Assembly: GCA_032158295.1 (NCBI GenBank)
Contig: JASTWB010000080.1
Coordinates: 1-64,000 of the forward strand
Source: Pycnopodia helianthoides
Taxonomy: Eukaryota > Echinodermata > Asteroidea > Forcipulatida > Asteriidae
Direction: 5' to 3'
Length of the DNA: 64,000 nt
A program made the position numbers and the translations under genes. Positions 23,601 through 32,863 of the stretch are shown here, one piece after another. A model generated the notes under the pieces. It saw only the letters and a program-made list of their open reading frames with translations, was not told where the DNA came from and did not search any database. Position 1 is the stretch's first letter. Every line of letters starts with the position of its first letter.

Positions 23601-25623
23601 AGTGGTTATATTTCTGTATGAAAAAAGTCACTGCTAGCAGCTCTCGTCGCGTTACGCAGTAGTTTCTTTCACTTTTGGTGAGTGACCTGCTGCCATAGGC
23701 CAGTACACGCTCCTTTCCTCCCTGAACTTGTGACAATACGGCTCCGATGGCAAAACCGCTTGCGTCTGTATCAAGAATAAATTCAGTTTCTGCACACGGG
23801 TAAGCTAAAATCGGAGCGGAGGTCAGACAGCTCTTGAGCACCTCAAATGCTTCTTGACACTCGGCAGTCCATTTGAACTCCCTTCCCTTCTCCGTCACAC
23901 GATTGAGTGGGCGGGAAATCTTGGCAAATCCTTTAATAAATCGCCTGTAGTATGATACCAGGCCCAGGAAGCTTCGCACGTCAGTGACCGTCATTGGCTG
24001 CGTCCAGTCTTGTACGGCAAGAACCTTTTCGGGGTCCGTTGCAACTCCTTCCGTCGATACAACATGGCCGAGGAATTCCACCTTCCTTCTAAAAAGCTTA
24101 CATTTTCTAGGCTTCAGCTTTAGATTTGCTGCTTGCAGTCGTCCCAGAACCGAGCACAGTCTATGCATGTGCTGTTCAAACGATACGCCAAAAACGATCA
24201 CATCATCAAGGTACAGTACCGCCACTTGCCACTGAAGGCCCTCCAGCACTCTTTCCATTAGGCGTTCGAACGTAGAGGGCGCGTTACATAGCCCAAAGGG
24301 CATTGTAACAAACTGATACAGTCTGCCACGTCCAGTGCTGAAAGCGGTCTTGTGTCTGTCTTCTTCAGCTACTTCAACCTGCCAATAGCCAGAGGCGAGA
24401 TCCAGTGTTGAGAAAAACTGTGATCCGGCTAAGGAGTCCAAATTGTCCTCAATGCGTGGCAGGGGATGAGCGTCTTTTTTTGTTACTTCGTTGAGTTTCC
24501 TATAATCAATACAGACTCTGACGGTTCCGTCTTTCTTTTTCACCAACACGATAGGGGAACACCAAGGGCCATCGGAGGGCTCGATAATGCCCTGAGAAAG
24601 CATCTTTGCCACCTCCTTGTCTGCTACTTCACGCTGGCTCAAGGGAACTCTTCTTGGCCTTTGTCGAATTGGTGGCACATTCTCGGTCACTATGTGATGT
24701 TTTGCGATGTTAGTTCTACCGATGTCACCGTCCATCTTGGAGAATACATCTTCGTACTTCCGCAGCAACAGTTTTAATTGATCCTTTTCACCAGAAGTTA
24801 GACCTTCACAACTCAGTTCAAAGAGATCGGTCAAGTGTTCTGGTACTTCTAACACAGCTTCGTTGTCAATGTCGTTCCCTGCGCCGTAAACCATGTTGAC
24901 ACCACCGACCAGTTGGTGTTTTTCAACCGTCACCATGCTGTATACTGGGTCTAGCGTAGCAGTGTCTGTACCTTTCCTGAGAACATGAGGCTGAGTAGAC
25001 AAATTCATGATCCTTACTGGAACCACATGGCGGGTGGTGTCAACCAGGGCACTGGCAACCAAAAGAGTGTGGTCCTTCGCCAGGCTATCTCTATTCTGGA
25101 GCAAACCCCATGTAGGCGTGGTTCTTGAGTCATCGTTTACAACCTGACATCCGAGAAGAACTTCCGTCATAGGTGGTACTATAACAGTTTCCATCAGTCG
25201 GACACGGCAGACTTTCGGCACCTCTGCACACGGATGCATCGGTATATTGTAAGTACCAACTTGCAGGCACTCGTCCTCCCAGAGCAAGGTGCATTTGTGT
25301 TTCCTTAAGAAGTCCAGACCAAGTATTGCATTGTCACTGACATCTGCCACCCACATAGTGTGTTCCAGTTTGCACCCACCAATCGATATGTTCATTTCGG
25401 CTCGACCGGATATTTTGAGTTTACTCCCATCTGCCTGGCGGAATGTACGGTCGGGAGGAGTCAGCTTTGGTTTTAGCCGTTGGCTTATCTCATCAAAAAA
25501 TCGGTCGGAAACAAAACTCTCAGTCGCTCCGGTGTCTATGAGAAAGGCTGAAGTCCTGTCCAGTAGTTTTCCATGAACATACAACCCAGCTATCTTTGAC
25601 GAAGTTGAACGCAACCCCGATCC
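20662..25623 (-). CDS. pol: Gypsy element 1 Pol: PR-RT-RNase H-integrase-zinc fingers
   Basis: About 1,650 residues. Protease DTGA is near residue 27, RT motif CIDYRKLN near 370 and YLDD near 468, RNase H LDTDASG near 611. The integrase HHCC zinc motif is near 934-975, and the catalytic D, D, E lie near 1005 (VAVDIMGPLP), 1067 (HSDQG) and 1101 (DGMIERFN), so all catalytic residues are present. A proline/alanine linker encoded by GGCGGGGCT repeats lies between RNase H and integrase. After the integrase come a run of SPAG repeats (about 1350-1400) and two C2H2 fingers (CKTCG...RRRH and CSTCG...VRHERVH, about 1458-1510), then about 140 unassigned residues. The frame is open upstream of a TGA at 25624-25626. 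The zinc-finger tail is unusual for gypsy Pol. The product likely copies and integrates the element. Confidence 0.93.
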   Translation of the reverse strand, partial: GSGLRSTSSKIAGLYVHGKLLDRTSAFLIDTGATESFVSDRFFDEISQRLKPKLTPPDRTFRQADGSKLKISGRAEMNISIGGCKLEHTMWVADVSDNAILGLDFLRKHKCTLLWEDECLQVGTYNIPMHPCAEVPKVCRVRLMETVIVPPMTEVLLGCQVVNDDSRTTPTWGLLQNRDSLAKDHTLLVASALVDTTRHVVPVRIMNLSTQPHVLRKGTDTATLDPVYSMVTVEKHQLVGGVNMVYGAGNDIDNEAVLEVPEHLTDLFELSCEGLTSGEKDQLKLLLRKYEDVFSKMDGDIGRTNIAKHHIVTENVPPIRQRPRRVPLSQREVADKEVAKMLSQGIIEPSDGPWCSPIVLVKKKDGTVRVCIDYRKLNEVTKKDAHPLPRIEDNLDSLAGSQFFSTLDLASGYWQVEVAEEDRHKTAFSTGRGRLYQFVTMPFGLCNAPSTFERLMERVLEGLQWQVAVLYLDDVIVFGVSFEQHMHRLCSVLGRLQAANLKLKPRKCKLFRRKVEFLGHVVSTEGVATDPEKVLAVQDWTQPMTVTDVRSFLGLVSYYRRFIKGFAKISRPLNRVTEKGREFKWTAECQEAFEVLKSCLTSAPILAYPCAETEFILDTDASGFAIGAVLSQVQGGKERVLAYGSRSLTKSERNYCVTRRELLAVTFFIQKYNHYLYGAHFRVRTDHRPLKWLHGVKEPQGQLARWLQKLGIYDFTIEHRPGNQHGNADALSRKCFPECDHNGPEASIPTGLELEIGTIRQIDNHAIIEGRQQTSPPVQKSPSAHTAPLVRAAPPVSAAMPTRAAPPGRSAPLVSAAPPVLASPPGRIAPLVSAAPPVGARATQECPNEISSGSVVQAQRNDKDLCEVIKWLENESRRPAWEKVSSRGKELKFWWSRYEQLVVSENMLCIRWEPARPTDQAQLKIILPTDLRPAIMKHFHDSKTAGHLGIAKTFSKLCRSQFYWPAMRQYSQRWVRDCQQCQRRKQPGRTKRAAAVSYQVGAPLERVAVDIMGPLPVTDRGNKYIMVVGDYFTKWTECYAIPDQRAPTVATKLVEEFVARFGVPLELHSDQGRDFESEVFQKMCLLLGISKTRTTPYHPRSDGMIERFNRTIEAMLSLWVDKSQLDWDQHLALLTMAYRSAEHESTKETPNTMMLGREITMPIDLLVGSRTPQAPVPTNKYVMTLQNKLHMAHEVAREITGRQMLAQKRHYDRNVKQVLYDVGSVVWLHEKRRMKGRSPKLTLNWTGPYVVMDKLSDVVYRIQKSTRAKPLVVHADRLKTCNGRTKEECGFKRPVVSSGSPAGVGSYNGVGGPGRVKYFIGLDSLADTGSPAAVGHRARLGNPQQVGSPAGASDLLDIGSPAGSPAGSPAGSPAGSPAGSPAGSPAGSPAGSPDGSPVGRPAGDTRSPDGAHSPAGSAHSPTEPQRTRRGRIIRKPPRLIEGLSVISTCSSSVSESRMEGGYSCKTCGRQYANKHGRRRHEKVVHEDQRYTCSTCGQTYRRHDYLVRHERVHRQQPTQASVRPKVNAEHDVGNSSASPSSPVRRISTSVHEEHIEGGNWIYRNGQWYSATTIHTVGLVPCDPPPGIPRAPRTSNQASQTEPVLMREEFVTEMREVKEDVYTGIVTTRMTESRGIREPDDILWRTWHRESGVPQ
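21097..21246 (-). other. Two C2H2 zinc fingers at the Pol C-terminus
   Basis: The first is YSCKTCGRQYANKHGRRRH plus a second H, the second YTCSTCGQTYRRHDYLVRH plus H. Both fit C-x2-C-x12-H-x3/4-H spacing with a short linker. They lie beyond the integrase C-terminal domain, in frame with Pol. A role in target choice or nucleic-acid binding is inference. Confidence 0.85.
21420..21600. repeat. 12-bp GGCGGGGCTTCC minisatellite (SPAG coding)
   Basis: About ten near-perfect 12-bp units, giving SPAG/GSPA tetrapeptides on the Pol frame. A matching single unit is in both LTRs and related 18-bp units occur at 23100-23270 and 25690-25970. Confidence 0.85.
23100..23270. repeat. GGCGGGGCT-based imperfect repeats in the RNase H-integrase linker
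   Basis: Diverged units of 18-27 bp built on CCCGGCGGGG and GGCGGGGCTGCCGACACC; on the Pol frame they encode an A/P-rich spacer (AAPPVS-type). Confidence 0.7.
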
Positions 25624-26088
25624 TCAGTCTGACGACAATGGAGCCCCTATGTTGGCGGCTGCCTGTTGTACTGGGGATGTATGTGTCGGCAGTGTTGTGT
25701 GTGTCGGCGGGGCTGCCTGCACCGGCGGGGCTGCCTGCACCGGCGGGGCTGCCTGCACCGGCGGGGCTGCCTGCACCGGCGGGGCTGCCTGCACCGGCGG
25801 GGCTGCCTGCACCGGCGGGGCTGCCTGCACCGGCGGGGCTGCCTGCACCGGCGGGGCTGCCTGCACCGGCGGGGCTGCCTGCACCGGCGGGGCTGCCTGC
25901 ACCGGCGGGGCTGCCTGCACCGGCGGGGCTGACTGCACCGGCGGGGCTTCCCGTGCCGGCGGGGCTGCATGCACTTGCGGAGCATCCTGCTGGCACATGG
26001 TCTTCGTCAAATTTTCCACGATTTTGAGCCTGCTGTCAAGACCGGCTGTATTTTGGCTCTCAAATACAGCCCCGTCTATTTTAACTGA
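25624..26088 (-). pseudogene. Pol-frame N-terminal linker, closed by a TGA
   Basis: The Pol frame opens at 26088, overlapping the last 13 bases of gag in the -1 frame around CAGTTAAAATAG, which looks like the gag-pol frameshift zone (weak slippery site). It runs through the 18-bp minisatellite as PVQAAP repeats, then hits TGA at 25624-25626, nine codons before the first codon track of the protease. Either this copy is disabled by one substitution, or the stop is read through. Confidence 0.6.
25690..25975. repeat. 18-bp minisatellite GGCGGGGCTGCCTGCACC, about 15 units
   Basis: Almost identical 18-bp units; being a multiple of three, it is open in all forward and most reverse frames, which explains many spurious ORFs here. 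On the Pol frame it gives PVQAAP hexapeptides between gag and protease. Confidence 0.92.
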
Positions 26089-27281
26089 TTAGGTTTACCT
26101 GCAGCTGACGGACAATCGGACCGGAAATGCTCCAAACTACCACAAGCCCAGCATCCTGGTTTCCACTCTCTCGGTTTGTTGCTACCACTGGTGCTCCTCT
26201 GCTGGCTAATTGTTACTAAAACCTCCTGCAACATTCTTTTCATGTCAGAAAGTTCAGTGGAATTCTCATTACAGTCGCCATCTGTGGCCTTGACCACCCT
26301 AGACTGACCTGCTTTCTCTGCCCTGAGCCAAGCTTCGGCTTCGGTAGTTATCTCTGTAGCGTCATCCAAGGTCTTTGGTTTTCCTTGAAACAAGGCTTGT
26401 TTCAATTCAAAGTCCTCCAATGCATTCTTGAATTGTTCAATAGCAAACTCCTCTTGAAAATCCAGCCCACTATCAGGGTACGCCCGCCTCACCAATTTTC
26501 TAATAGCTTGGCCTAGTTCAGCAAGCGTTTCACCTGGTCGTCGTCTTCTCGATGTCAGTTCCGCTCTGTGTCGTACTCGCTGTCTTTCTGCTCCAAAATG
26601 ACGTTCTAAGGCTTTCACTAAGTCCTCATAGTTGGACTGTGGTCCCTTACCTAGAGAGCAAGCTAACTCCAGTGCTGGGCCCTTCAAAGCAACCAGCAAG
26701 TAGTCGGCCATCTCAAGCTTGCTCCATCTGTTTATCCTCGCCACCCTCTCGAAATGTACGAGATATTCCTCGAGGCCAGAAGAACCATCAAATCCACGTG
26801 CCTTTATCCTCGGTGCCCTCGCGGAGCAGGCACCGTCCTGAGGACAACGATCCGTGTAAACAGCAGGGCTACCGCTGCAAGCGGTCTCCATGTGTTTCCC
26901 GGTCACGTCCCCAGAACTAGACCCGGCTCCAGCGACTGCCACGGGGACAAAAAGGGGCGGACTTACGTGGCTTCTGGTCTGATCCGTACTCTTTACGGCG
27001 TTAGCTATGGATTCAGCAACTTCACCGTGTAACTGTCTCTTCGGCTCATCATCCAACATTCGGTCAAAATCAGTTGCCTTTTCTCGGTGAGACCTCCTTC
27101 GGTAGCGCTGGTTCACTGCAGGCGACGTTGAGTCGTCCCAGGCTGTTCCGTTTCTAGGCTGTTCCGTTTCACGGGGATCGATTCTCTCTCGCTGTTTTTT
27201 GACTGTCTTTCGGTCTGCGAGTGCAGCCTCGATCTCCATCAAACTCTTGTCAATATCTTCAAAGGTCCGATAACTTGCCAT
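26076..27281 (-). CDS. gag: Gypsy element 1 Gag
   Basis: 401 residues from an ATG at 27281 about 50 bp inside the 5' LTR. The N-terminal 140 residues are charged and probably disordered. A capsid-like region follows (about 155-330, with FDGSSGLEEYLVHFERVA and LAELGQAIRKLVRRAYP), then one CCHC zinc knuckle CWACGSLEHFRSDC near residue 375, which binds RNA. It ends TAG at 26076-26078, overlapping the Pol frame. No lesion is seen. It would assemble the virus-like particle that packages the element RNA. Confidence 0.9.
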   Translation of the reverse strand: MASYRTFEDIDKSLMEIEAALADRKTVKKQRERIDPRETEQPRNGTAWDDSTSPAVNQRYRRRSHREKATDFDRMLDDEPKRQLHGEVAESIANAVKSTDQTRSHVSPPLFVPVAVAGAGSSSGDVTGKHMETACSGSPAVYTDRCPQDGACSARAPRIKARGFDGSSGLEEYLVHFERVARINRWSKLEMADYLLVALKGPALELACSLGKGPQSNYEDLVKALERHFGAERQRVRHRAELTSRRRRPGETLAELGQAIRKLVRRAYPDSGLDFQEEFAIEQFKNALEDFELKQALFQGKPKTLDDATEITTEAEAWLRAEKAGQSRVVKATDGDCNENSTELSDMKRMLQEVLVTISQQRSTSGSNKPREWKPGCWACGSLEHFRSDCPSAAGKPNQLK

Positions 27282-27333
27282 CCTTCTGATTAAGGTTTAT
27301 CCATTGAATTAGAATCGCGACGCTGCCACCATT
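27282..27333 (-). promoter_or_regulatory. Leader and presumed primer-binding site of gypsy element 1
   Basis: On the minus strand TGGTGGCAGCGTCG begins three bases after the LTR end, the usual place for the tRNA primer-binding site. The TGG start fits a tRNA CCA end; I do not assign the tRNA. Confidence 0.6.
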
Positions 27334-27757
27334 TGTAGCGTGATCTATTTTGGGTCCTTGTTTAACCTGTCGCAAAACGCCTACAGGAAAACACAACGGC
27401 AATCAGAATACTTCATTTAACAAGCCTTTATTCAACTTCAGCAACACGTCCGCTCTGGACTACATCATTATTTCAACTCTTTTACAATAGAAAACACACA
27501 CGCAACACAACGCTACAAAAGGGCGCCAATCCTGCCAGCGCACCTGGATAATCTCTTATCTTTACATAAATTGTTATACAATGTTATACATCAGCCAATG
27601 CGCGGGGTAATTCGTCCAATCATTGCACAGTTCACACAAAGTTCAGGCAAGCTGCCGTGGGAGCATTGTCCTTCCATCATCCGACGGGGTACGGTACTCC
27701 AGCGCACCCGGCGGGGCTTCCCTCTATACACAGAGCATACAGTTAGTGTTCGTTACA
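27334..27757 (-). repeat. 5' LTR of gypsy element 1
   Basis: Copy of 20005-20428 with one difference noted. Promoter and transcript start should lie here for minus-strand transcription; I see no textbook TATA box. Confidence 0.9.
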
Positions 27758-27761
27758 TTTC

Positions 27762-30250
27762 CATAAAACAGGAAAAAAATGTCACAGTGTTTTTATTTTG
27801 GTGGTAAATAATTAAGAGATGCAAATAACTAATAAATAAATAAATAAATATGTGGGATTGGGCGAGTGATAGTGATGCCTTACAATAAAATCATCTGAAA
27901 TAGAAGTATAAACCAATGGAGATTTTTTTAAGCATCCGATGAAAATTTTTTGGGTTATTTTAATGGGCTTAGCAAGCTTAAGTCGACATTATAAATTCAG
28001 AGGACATACATTGAACAAGCCAAAAGCTAGGGAGCCACGGTGAAAAGTTTGTTAGACTAAATGTTAAAAAAAATTGGTTTCCCCGTACCTGTTGATGAAT
28101 GGAGTGCAAGTTTTCCCAATAACAACGAAACCATGAAGCTAGAGTCTTCTCCCTAAATAGTCAGGTACCTCAATGTTTACCAAACACAGTTTTCAGATAC
28201 ACGTAGTAAGTAGGGAGCCGCACACAATCAATGCCAAACGTTTTCTTACGCAGCATCTGATAGGTTATATAGGAAATAGAGTACAGTTAGTTTGATGCAC
28301 AGTCTGACCAATCACGTTCGGTCTCTCATTTTGCAAGCGAGTCATTCCGGACATTTCAATTCTGAACGATTACGCTGACGAAGACAAATTCTGTAAGTGT
28401 TCTTGACTGTTTCGAGTTTCCTTGGAAAAACAAATAAAGTAAAATACTAGATGAATAGTGTATCTAACACTCAATAAGGAAAATTATTCTGCCCAATGTC
28501 GTTAACTATTATAAAAATTACTTTTATGGAGACCCTTATTTCTCCACAAAATCCGTTTTGTTTTTGGTCCCATATTTCTTTATTTGTAGCACAGAAAATT
28601 GTGTCATAAATTTTCTAGGTATAATGCAACATTATTGCTTCGTCGTGTGAAGTTTTTTTTTTGTTAAATAGTTTAATTTTCCCGAAATGAATTCTTGAAA
28701 ATGTGTCCTCCAAGCTCATTATTTATGCAAAACCGCGATGGTCATGCATACGCTACAAATGAAAGGAAGCTTTTTTCGGACCCTGCGCACTGACTGGTTT
28801 CCAGGCTTTTGAATCAAAAGGGGGCAGCAAAAATTGTTCACAAGTTAAAAAAAAAACCATATCCCTCAATTTTACACAAGGACAATTTCTGTGTTTGAAA
28901 TTGTACTTCAAAATGTGATTTAAAACCCAGCAACGTGTGACCTTGGCAATTTAAAGTGTTTTTGTTTTTTATTCACTAGCAAGGCCCTGGGCGACTTGAC
29001 CATCCACGATATCGCAGACAGGACCATTCCACATATCTTAGATGGGGGGTTAGTTCCCAGAGTTGTTGTTTTTGTTTTTTTTATAGGCTGTGAAACTTGT
29101 TCCTGGAATACAACTGTACACAAAATGTGCTATACCAATGCACACAAACACAGATGACCCAGACCTAACCCACTGATAAGTGGAACAATCTGTTCAGCTC
29201 TGTTACAGGCTTGGCTTGTCATGTCATGTCTTGCCTGCTTCAGCAAGGCCACTCAACTCACCCTCCCCCCCCCAGACAAACTGGCACCATTCTGTGGGAG
29301 GGACCGTGGAGAAAGTCAGGCTAATACAATTCGATTGTTTATTACAGGGATGACTGGATTCGACCACGGAGGTGGGATTACACAGTCAGGCTGATACATC
29401 TTGTTGTTTGTTGTTTTGATAAAATACTGTTTGAGAGTGAGAAAAATATAACACAAACATGAAGTTTGAAACTCTGTTTTTTTATTACTTTTGTTTTCAA
29501 CCCAAAATTCTTTATTGTTTGTCTCTATCTAATTAAAACCAAATTAATTAAAAATTAATTACAAACAAACAAAAGCAAGCTTTAGTAATCATAGACAACA
29601 ACTGGGCTTGTAAAGAAGTCACTAGGGTGTCAACAAATTAATGGGAGATGAAAATATAACAATAAGAGGGGGCGTCACTAAAACGTGGTAATGTCCTGCA
29701 GTTAGCAAGATTCTAGGGACCTATAATGGTCGATGGTTAAAACAATTACTTTGTGAAATTTTTTTAACAATCACATTTAATAGATCAAACAAAATTAATA
29801 CTTTTTTACCTTCAGACAATTTAAAAAAAAAGCATTTTATTATTTATGAACAGTTTTAAAAATTAAGGGATGTAATCAAAAGATTAGAAAAACACTACAG
29901 TTGCCGGATGGGTAATTTACATGTTTTACATACCCCCATCCCATTCTTGAATACAACCACTGTTCGTTGTGTCGTTTCTAGTGTTGTTAGTATTGTCTTT
30001 TTTGAGAATGCCGTAAGAAAAGAATAGAAAATCTCCGTGTAGGTGCCGAGATGTAAGATGCATCTTTTCTTTTGGTTGAGGCGTAATTCCTCATTCACTT
30101 TCTTGAACTTTTAAATGTTATACACTGATGACAAATTTGTGTATGTTGGCCTTAAAAACAGTGATATTAAAAGAATTGTTTGTGCCACATCTCTGTTATT
30201 GTAACACAAAATGTCTCATTTGTGTAGTAGCCTACATTTATTAATTTATG
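27762..30250. other. No recognisable gene or element
   Basis: AT-rich spacer with an AATA microsatellite at 27826-27851. ORFs up to 67 codons have no domain features. Confidence 0.55.
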
Positions 30251-30254
30251 ATAC
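30251..30254. repeat. Target-site duplication ATAC (left) of gypsy element 2
   Basis: ATAC before the 5' LTR is repeated at 38855-38858 after the 3' LTR. Confidence 0.8.
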
Positions 30255-31135
30255 TGTGACGGAACAGGGTGTAAGTTTAATGTAGTTGGTGGACTGTGGC
30301 CAGTCTACTGCGCCTTTCTGCGTCGCGTGGGGTCTGCGCGTTGTGTATAAAACAGGCAGCGCTGGCGGCGTGCTCTCTCTCTCTGCGGCCCGCTGGTGAA
30401 TGGAGATAGTACACGGTAGAGCGAGGTAACTAATAAGTTTGTTTACCGGGAGTTTAGGAACGGGAGCGTGTGTTGTGTGTCCTTACGTTGGGACCGCTGA
30501 TACTGAGGTCGTGTGAGGGTGAATAACCGTATCTCGGGTAGAGAAAACAGCTGCGTGTAGCCCGGGGAATTCACGACTTGTATGCTTGCGGGTTCGGTGA
30601 GGCACACTGATTATCGCTGGAAGGTTTCTGGGGGAATTCCCTCCTGCTTAGCTCTTGGGGGTAAGAAGTTACGCCGTTGTGAGGTTAGCCTATCATTTGG
30701 GCAGAGTTGTGTAACTTGTGTATTTATTGAGGTTCAGTGCATTTATTCATTGCATTGTCTATGGGCCTGATATTATTAGAAGGCGAGGTTATTGTGTTGT
30801 AATTATAAACCTGTGAATTACCGAATGATTATTGTACTTGAAATAAACCATTTAAATGTGCCTTTGGAAACTATGAATCCTCGTGAGGTTATTGAGGCTT
30901 CCTATTCATTGCTCTAACTTTGAGGTTAATCTAGCTCTAGGTGGTGGTATATCTCCACCCAACGAACCGCCCTTAGGCTTTAGCCGCCGTTCGTAATAAA
31001 TTCCCCCCTTGTGTTTGGGTAGCCGCTCACCTGAGCGCAAGGCTTATAAATATATTTGGGGTTGGATAATTAATCCGGGTGGTGTCCCCGTCAGATAAGA
31101 CCAGACTCTTTGACCCCACCCCCTGTCACGCCACA
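30255..31135 (+). repeat. 5' LTR of gypsy element 2
   Basis: TATAAAA at 30346-30352 is the likely promoter, preceding a GC-rich leader with a CTCTCTCTCT tract. AATAAA at 30842-30847 is the likely polyadenylation signal in R/U5. An ORF of 62 codons at 30582 inside the LTR is repeated at 38301 and is not considered a gene. Confidence 0.9.
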
Positions 31136-31137
31136 AA

Positions 31138-31156
31138 TGGTGTCAGAAGTGGGATT
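31138..31156 (+). promoter_or_regulatory. Presumed primer-binding site, gypsy element 2
   Basis: TGGTGTCAGAAGTGGGATT begins two bases after the LTR, the usual position and TGG start for a tRNA primer site. Confidence 0.7.
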
Positions 31157-31307
31157 CTTAGACTTGATTTTCCTGTGAATATTTAAGAGCAATTGTAATT
31201 TTTAAGGTGCATTATTTTAAGGTTTATTTTGTACATGTTTGGTGTACCTCTGTGAGGTACACGGAGAGGTTTATTGTTGAGGTTGTCCTTGTGAGAGACA
31301 ACTTGGT

Positions 31308-31799
31308 ATGAGTGGAAAGAAAGAACAAAGTGTCACCTCTAGAGGTGTTGACGAACAAGGTTCTTTCCGGGAGGAACTGAGTCGCTCCCAAATGGAGGTC
31401 CAGTGGTTAATGTGGGAGAAGGAACGGCTTGCGGCCGAACTGGAGGCCACAAGGCGGAAAGGCCAGCCCAAGGGCACAGATGAGGTTTCCCTTAAAGTTA
31501 GGGATAGTCCTCCGTGCGAGACTGACACAGAAGTGTTTTTTAAGTTGCCAGAGGATACCTCTGAATTTGCCTCATTAAAAGCACGTCAGGTTTCCAGTGT
31601 TGGGATGTCGCCTGAGTTGGTTCAAAGGGGTGAAAGGCATGTTGGGAGTACACCTCACCAGAGGTCTATCCCTTTCCCTGTGCACAGCTCCAACACGAAC
31701 CCATTTTTAAACACTGAGATTGAACCGGCAACCGAACGAGGTTTACACAGTGAGATTATGAGTTTTTTGACTCATCCTTATGTGGAGAAAAAGTGCTGA
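31308..31799 (+). pseudogene. gag: Gypsy element 2 Gag, N-terminal part
   Basis: 163 residues from ATG at 31308, charged and coiled-coil-like near residues 20-55. It ends in a stop at 31797-31799, just before where the capsid core should begin. Compared with Gag of element 1, the segment corresponding to the FERVA to AELTS part is missing between here and 31826, consistent with an internal deletion of roughly a hundred codons or more. Confidence 0.7.
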
Positions 31800-31825
31800 G
31801 AGGACAGTGAGGTTGGTAAACCTCA

Positions 31826-32545
31826 TGCTGGTCCCTGGCCGAGTTAAGGCACCGGAGACAAGGTGCAAAAGCAAAAGAGACTCTCCAAGAGTTGGGCCAA
31901 GCGATCCGTGACTTGACTGTGAAGGCATATCCAGAGCTTTCTGAAGAGGCACGAGAGCGCCTTGGAAAGAATCATTTTATTGATTCAGTTGACAGCCAGG
32001 CTGTCAGGGAGGGCATATATCGTGCACGTCCAAAGACATTGGACGAGGCGATACAAGCGGCCCTAGAAACCGAAAGTGTAGAAAAGATAGAAAGCGAAAG
32101 GAGGGCTGAGAGGAGGCCTGCAAAGTTTGCAAGGGCTGTGGATGCTTCCACAGAGCAGCGTCTCCAGAAACTGGAGGGTGATGCTGGAGAGCAAATTAAG
32201 AAGATGGACACGGTTCTAGAATTGCTTTCAGAACTGTCCAGGAAACACCCCGAGGGGCAGGGGAGGAAACCTCACGGTGTGAGGTGTTTTAATTGTAATG
32301 AGGCTGGGCATCTCAAGCAGGAATGTCCCCAACCTCCAAAATTCTGGCGTCAGGGAAACGCCAACCAGCCAACCGGGGGGGCCCACGGGCAGGCTGGGAA
32401 ACCTGGAGGGTCCAAACGAAAGCGAGCTCCCGAAGAAGAAAACACAAACAAGAAGCGTGGGACAGGGGCCGTTGAGCCAATAGCTGCTCGGCCAGTTTCT
32501 GTGCTTCAGCCTAGATTTGGTTTGTTTGTGGATGGGGTTGTGTGA
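31826..32545 (+). pseudogene. gag: Gypsy element 2 Gag, C-terminal part with zinc knuckle
   Basis: Frame resumes near 31826 with LAELRHRRQ and ETLQELGQAIRD, closely parallel to Gag of element 1. It carries one CCHC knuckle CFNCNEAGHLKQEC at about 32285-32326 and a basic tail. A TGA at 32543-32545 separates it, in the same frame, from the protease. Confidence 0.8.
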
Positions 32546-32863
32546 GGCACAAAATGTAGGTTCTTGGTGGATTCTGGGTCGACTGAAACACTTATCAGTC
32601 GTTCGGTTTATCATGAGATTGCTCAAGAAAAGAGGCCAATGCTGGAAATGGAGAGAACCAATATCCGGCAGGTTGACGGTAGTCCATTTTCCGTAATGGG
32701 TGTTGCCTGGGTAGAGGTGCAGGTCGGGAAAACAACCTACCCGGTGAGGGCAATTTTTGCAGATATTAAGTGTGCTGGCATACTTGGCATGAATTTCTTG
32801 TTGCCGACTTGTGGTAACTTGGATTTCAGGAACCTTGAATTAAGGTTGAATGGAATGCATTAA
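32546..32863 (+). pseudogene. pol: Gypsy element 2 protease domain
   Basis: Contains the aspartic protease active site VDSGST at about 32568 and the second conserved segment ILGMNFL near 32785. It is in frame with the Gag C-terminal part across TGA and ends in TAA at 32861-32863. The downstream RT frame differs, so a one-base indel lies near 32850. Confidence 0.8.

Larger units (their letters stand above)
20005..27757 (-). mobile_element. Ty3/gypsy LTR retrotransposon 1, nearly intact
   Basis: This is a 7.75-kb element transcribed on the minus strand: LTR, gag, repeat-rich linker, pol with C-terminal zinc fingers, LTR. The two 424-bp LTRs (TG...CA) differ at one place I can find (A at 20218, G at 27547), and a TTTC duplication flanks them, so insertion is very recent. 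Gene order PR-RT-RNase H-INT places it in Ty3/gypsy. Coding capacity is almost complete apart from one TGA just before the protease. Extra features are the GGCGGGGCT-type minisatellites in three linkers and the zinc-finger tail. Confidence 0.92.

Noticed and set aside
25596..26092. Long plus- and minus-strand ORFs rich in PAGL, CTGGA or CRQPRR
   Set aside because: An 18-bp repeat is open in nearly every frame; only the Pol-frame reading is meaningful.
30582..30770. 62-codon ORF present twice (also 38301-38489)
   Set aside because: Both copies are simply the same part of the two LTRs of gypsy element 2.
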